From contig JAFAYS010000672.1 of assembly GCA_019240175.1 (NCBI GenBank), positions 1 through 8,634 on the forward strand: a stretch of DNA of 8,634 bases, given 5' to 3'. This document shows positions 7,512 to 8,634 of this stretch, one piece after another. The first letter of the stretch is position 1, and each line of letters opens with the position of its first letter. The notes beneath the pieces are model-generated. The model was not told the origin of the DNA. It did not search any database and saw nothing but the letters and a program-made list of their open reading frames with translations. The translations under genes and the position numbers were made by a program. Origin of the DNA: Chloroflexota bacterium (lineage in GTDB: Bacteria > Chloroflexota > Chloroflexia > Chloroflexales > Kallotenuaceae).

Positions 7512-7618
7512 TCGTACCGCGCATTACGTACGCTGGCAAGCCACCTGAGTCGATCGTTCCTGCTCACTACCATCCGTCGTGCCTGCCCCCCGAAAAGATA
7601 CGCCTGTGCCGTCTTTGA
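7508..7618 (+). CDS. Possible small ORF, 36 aa, unrecognised
   Basis: A short frame starting MIVPRITYAG and ending KIRLCRL. It has the best ribosome binding site in the stretch: GGGGAG at 7496-7501, six bases before the ATG. The start overlaps the stop of the preceding frame by four bases (ATGA). The peptide is rich in Pro and has two Cys and two adjacent His-containing residues (HYHPSC), with no signal peptide and no family I can name. It could be a leader or signalling peptide, or a chance frame. Confidence 0.28.
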   Translation: MIVPRITYAGKPPESIVPAHYHPSCLPPEKIRLCRL

Positions 7619-7791
7619 GCTCAGAGTCCGCTGTCCAGCCGGTCCAATCCGCAGCTTCTGCCAGCCCGCCTGGCGCGCCTAAGCTTTCCGAGGTTCTGCT
7701 GGCGATGCTGGGTGTTACGAGCGCGCCTGCGCCGATCCACGCGCCGACCGTCCGCGATACAGGTGCGCAGCCTGCTACCCACAAAGCCTGA
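7579..7791 (+). CDS. Possible small ORF, 70 aa, Ala/Pro/Ser-rich
   Basis: A GTG-started frame that overlaps the end of the preceding small ORF by 40 bases in another frame. The product is rich in Ala, Pro and Ser with one hydrophobic patch (KLSEVLLAMLGV) and no recognised domain. Many codons start with G, which mildly favours coding, but there is no clear ribosome binding site. It may be a frameshifted continuation of the frame at 7508, or not a gene. Confidence 0.18.
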   Translation: MPAPRKDTPVPSLSSESAVQPVQSAASASPPGAPKLSEVLLAMLGVTSAPAPIHAPTVRDTGAQPATHKA

Positions 7792-8063
7792 GCGATCAAC
7801 CAGTGGCGAGCCGCTCACGCTATGAGATAGATCAAAAATACATGTTTGCAGGCCACCCAGGCCGATCTTAAGCATCTTTACGCGCCCGACCCCGACGTTG
7901 GGAAGCACGAGCGGATTGCACCACGCGCTGTAGTCCGCTCATTGTTTTTCGCGCTTCTACATCTCCGCCGATTATCTTGTGCTGCACCAGAGTTTCTCTC
8001 CCTCCGCATCTGAGCCAGAGCAACGCCGAGCCAATTGAAGACAGCCGCGCTGACACATGAAAC

Positions 8064-8089
8064 AGGGCTCTGTGCTAACACAGAGCCCT
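8064..8089. terminator. Strong hairpin, terminator-like, without an assigned gene
   Basis: A perfect 11-base stem (8064-8074 with 8079-8089) with a 4-base loop CTAA, followed on the + strand by TTTGG. On the - strand the stem is followed by TGTTTC. The stem is long and GC-rich enough to stop transcription in either direction, although the U-tract is short. No confident gene ends nearby. On the - strand a 63-codon frame (8103-8294) stops 13 bases before it; on the + strand the nearest frame end is almost 300 bases away. Confidence 0.55.
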
Positions 8090-8117
8090 TTGGTGATCAG
8101 CCTTACCGGCAGCTTAC

Positions 8118-8360
8118 GTGCGCATTGGTGTTGGCTCTCCGCCACCAGTCGAGGAAGACCGTGTACGGAATGTGGCGTTGTGGACTAACGCAAGGGAGGA
8201 AGAGGTTGCGGCACGTTGTAATGCTGACCACATTATTCAGATAATCGCGACCGACGAGCTCGTCCGTAGGAAATTTCCTTTGTGCGTCAATCAGTTATTT
8301 CTACGGTTGAGGCTTCGTGCGACTTCTCGGGTTATCAGTCGAGTATCGGGGGCTACTTGA
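8118..8360 (+). CDS. Possible small ORF or gene fragment, 80 aa
   Basis: A GTG-started frame, open in fact from 8097, with a charged N-terminal half (PPPVEEDRVRNVALW, then TDELVRRKF) and a basic C-terminal half. The first 55 codons begin with a purine more often than chance, which favours this strand. No ribosome binding site precedes the GTG and I recognise no family. The antisense strand is open in exact codon register over 8103-8294 (63 codons, including IPYTVFLDWWRRAN), lacks an ATG, and is followed by the hairpin at 8064-8089, so the opposite strand cannot be excluded. It may be a remnant of a gene damaged near the insertion sequence. Confidence 0.22.
   Translation: MRIGVGSPPPVEEDRVRNVALWTNAREEEVAARCNADHIIQIIATDELVRRKFPLCVNQLFLRLRLRATSRVISRVSGAT
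8253..8279. promoter_or_regulatory. Two adjacent 12-base perfect palindromes
   Basis: GACGAGCTCGTC (8253-8264) and AGGAAATTTCCT (8268-8279) are each perfect palindromes, three bases apart, with centres 15 bases apart. Their sequences are unrelated. They could be dimeric operator sites, but they also fall inside a possible coding frame. One such palindrome is expected by chance in a window of this size; two side by side are less expected. Confidence 0.25.
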
Positions 8361-8410
8361 CTGGTCTGTCATTACTTTAGCAGCCCTTCCTTACCGGCAA
8401 CCTTACCAAC

Positions 8411-8432
8411 TTGTTTAAAAACAATTTATTGT
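8411..8432. other. AT-rich block with overlapping palindromes
   Basis: TTGTTT and AAACAA form arms around a 2-base centre (8411-8424), overlapping ACAAT/ATTGT arms around TT (8421-8432). The block is strikingly A/T-rich beside GC-rich neighbours and lies about 65 bases outside the transposase stop. It could be promoter-like DNA, a protein site or a favoured insertion region. Confidence 0.3.
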
Positions 8433-8488
8433 AGAAATTCGTTGACCAGTTTTGCAAACCCGGCGATCTCAGCGGTCGTGCGGCTGCA

Positions 8489-8634
8489 CTAAGTGTCTAT
8501 CCGTAAATTGCGAGGTTGCACAAAATATGCGCACAGGCCAGTTGCACCAAGGCCAGCCAATTCGCCGCTTTTTTGCACCAGCGGGTGCGTAGACTGCGCC
8601 GTTTGGTCAGCCAACTGAAGGTCCGTTCCACGAC
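8489..8634 (-). mobile_element. Right part of an IS5-family insertion sequence
   Basis: The transposase 3' end marks an insertion sequence entering from the right edge. The left boundary is not certain. CTAA at 8489-8492 fits the YTAR target preference known for IS5 itself, and the element could begin right after it (GTGTCTATCC...), which would put the stop codon in the terminal repeat. The other end is needed to confirm the inverted repeat and target duplication. Confidence 0.5.
8497..8634 (-). CDS. IS5-family transposase, C-terminal end (rest outside window)
   Basis: The last 45 residues of a DDE transposase, read on the - strand and ending at a TAG (8497-8499). The piece starts VVERTFSWLTKRRSLRTR and continues with a helical tail ending CNLAIYG. 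The VERTF-W-L-RR pattern is the C-terminal signature of IS5-family transposases, and its Glu is the likely third catalytic acid of the DDE triad. The gene continues beyond the right edge, so intactness cannot be judged. The frame has no break in the visible part. I saw no related element elsewhere in the window. Confidence 0.85.
   Translation of the reverse strand, partial: VVERTFSWLTKRRSLRTRWCKKAANWLALVQLACAHILCNLAIYG

Larger units (their letters stand above)
7298..8063. other. Gene-poor stretch with small overlapping ORFs
   Basis: No protein family, tRNA or rRNA is recognised here on either strand. Several ORFs under 95 codons overlap in different frames, so the stretch could be regulatory, a decayed gene or a set of small genes. 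The three most plausible + strand ORFs are listed separately. On the - strand the longest are a 91-codon frame at 7524-7799 (TTG start) and a 62-codon frame at 7868-8056 (GTG start), neither with a convincing ribosome binding site or known motif. Confidence 0.6.
8101..8406 (+). repeat. Direct repeat flanking a possible ORF
   Basis: The 11-mer CCTTACCGGCA occurs at 8101-8111 and again at 8389-8399. Both copies are followed by a similar tail (GCTTAC at 8112-8117 and ACCTTAC at 8400-8406), so the likeness extends to about 17 bases with one gap. The copies are 288 bases apart and enclose the frame at 8118-8360. They could be protein binding sites or the trace of a duplication or insertion. Confidence 0.5.

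Noticed and set aside
7791..7820. Hairpin TGAGCG/CGCTCA as a terminator
   Set aside because: Only six paired bases around a long loop, with no following T-run.
7233..8496. tRNA or rRNA gene in the gene-poor region
   Set aside because: No T-loop consensus with a matching acceptor stem and no rRNA-like sequence was found on either strand.

Overview
The window reads as a piece of a GC-rich bacterial chromosome. Codons end mostly in G or C. A large XRE-HTH/NB-ARC/TPR regulator and short GAAC-type intergenic tandem repeats are both features I associate with filamentous Chloroflexota (Chloroflexia), so that is my best guess. It is inference only, because no marker gene here fixes the phylum.

Positions 1-2918 hold three genes on the + strand: the 3' two thirds of argS (arginyl-tRNA synthetase), a NagD-type HAD phosphatase, and a LmbE/PIG-L family zinc deacetylase. 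A cluster of 7- and 8-base tandem repeats, followed by an inverted set, separates argS from the phosphatase gene. The phosphatase and deacetylase genes are 40 bases apart and both have good ribosome binding sites, so they may be co-transcribed. A hairpin at 2961-2990 lies between the deacetylase gene and the convergent gene that follows.

Positions 3015-7184 hold two genes on the - strand. Upstream is a large regulator of the STAND type (XRE helix-turn-helix, NB-ARC ATPase, TPR-like tail). Downstream is a 12-helix MATE efflux transporter with its own plausible promoter. The pairing suggests regulation of export, but this is unproven.

From about 7185 to 8496 there is no gene I recognise. This stretch starts with three heptamers of the form TTGTAYM, spaced 11 bases apart, ending 9 bases before a TATAAC box that faces away from the regulator. 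That layout resembles the binding sites of AfsR/SARP activators. It is followed by several small, overlapping, low-confidence ORFs, a strong hairpin at 8064-8089, a pair of adjacent 12-base palindromes, and an 11-base direct repeat flanking a possible 80-codon ORF. The window ends inside an IS5-family transposase gene (8497-8634, - strand). This region may be regulatory, decayed, or coding for small proteins.

The most interesting candidate is the regulator plus divergent heptamer array plus unannotated small ORFs. I cannot show from sequence alone that it is a new system.
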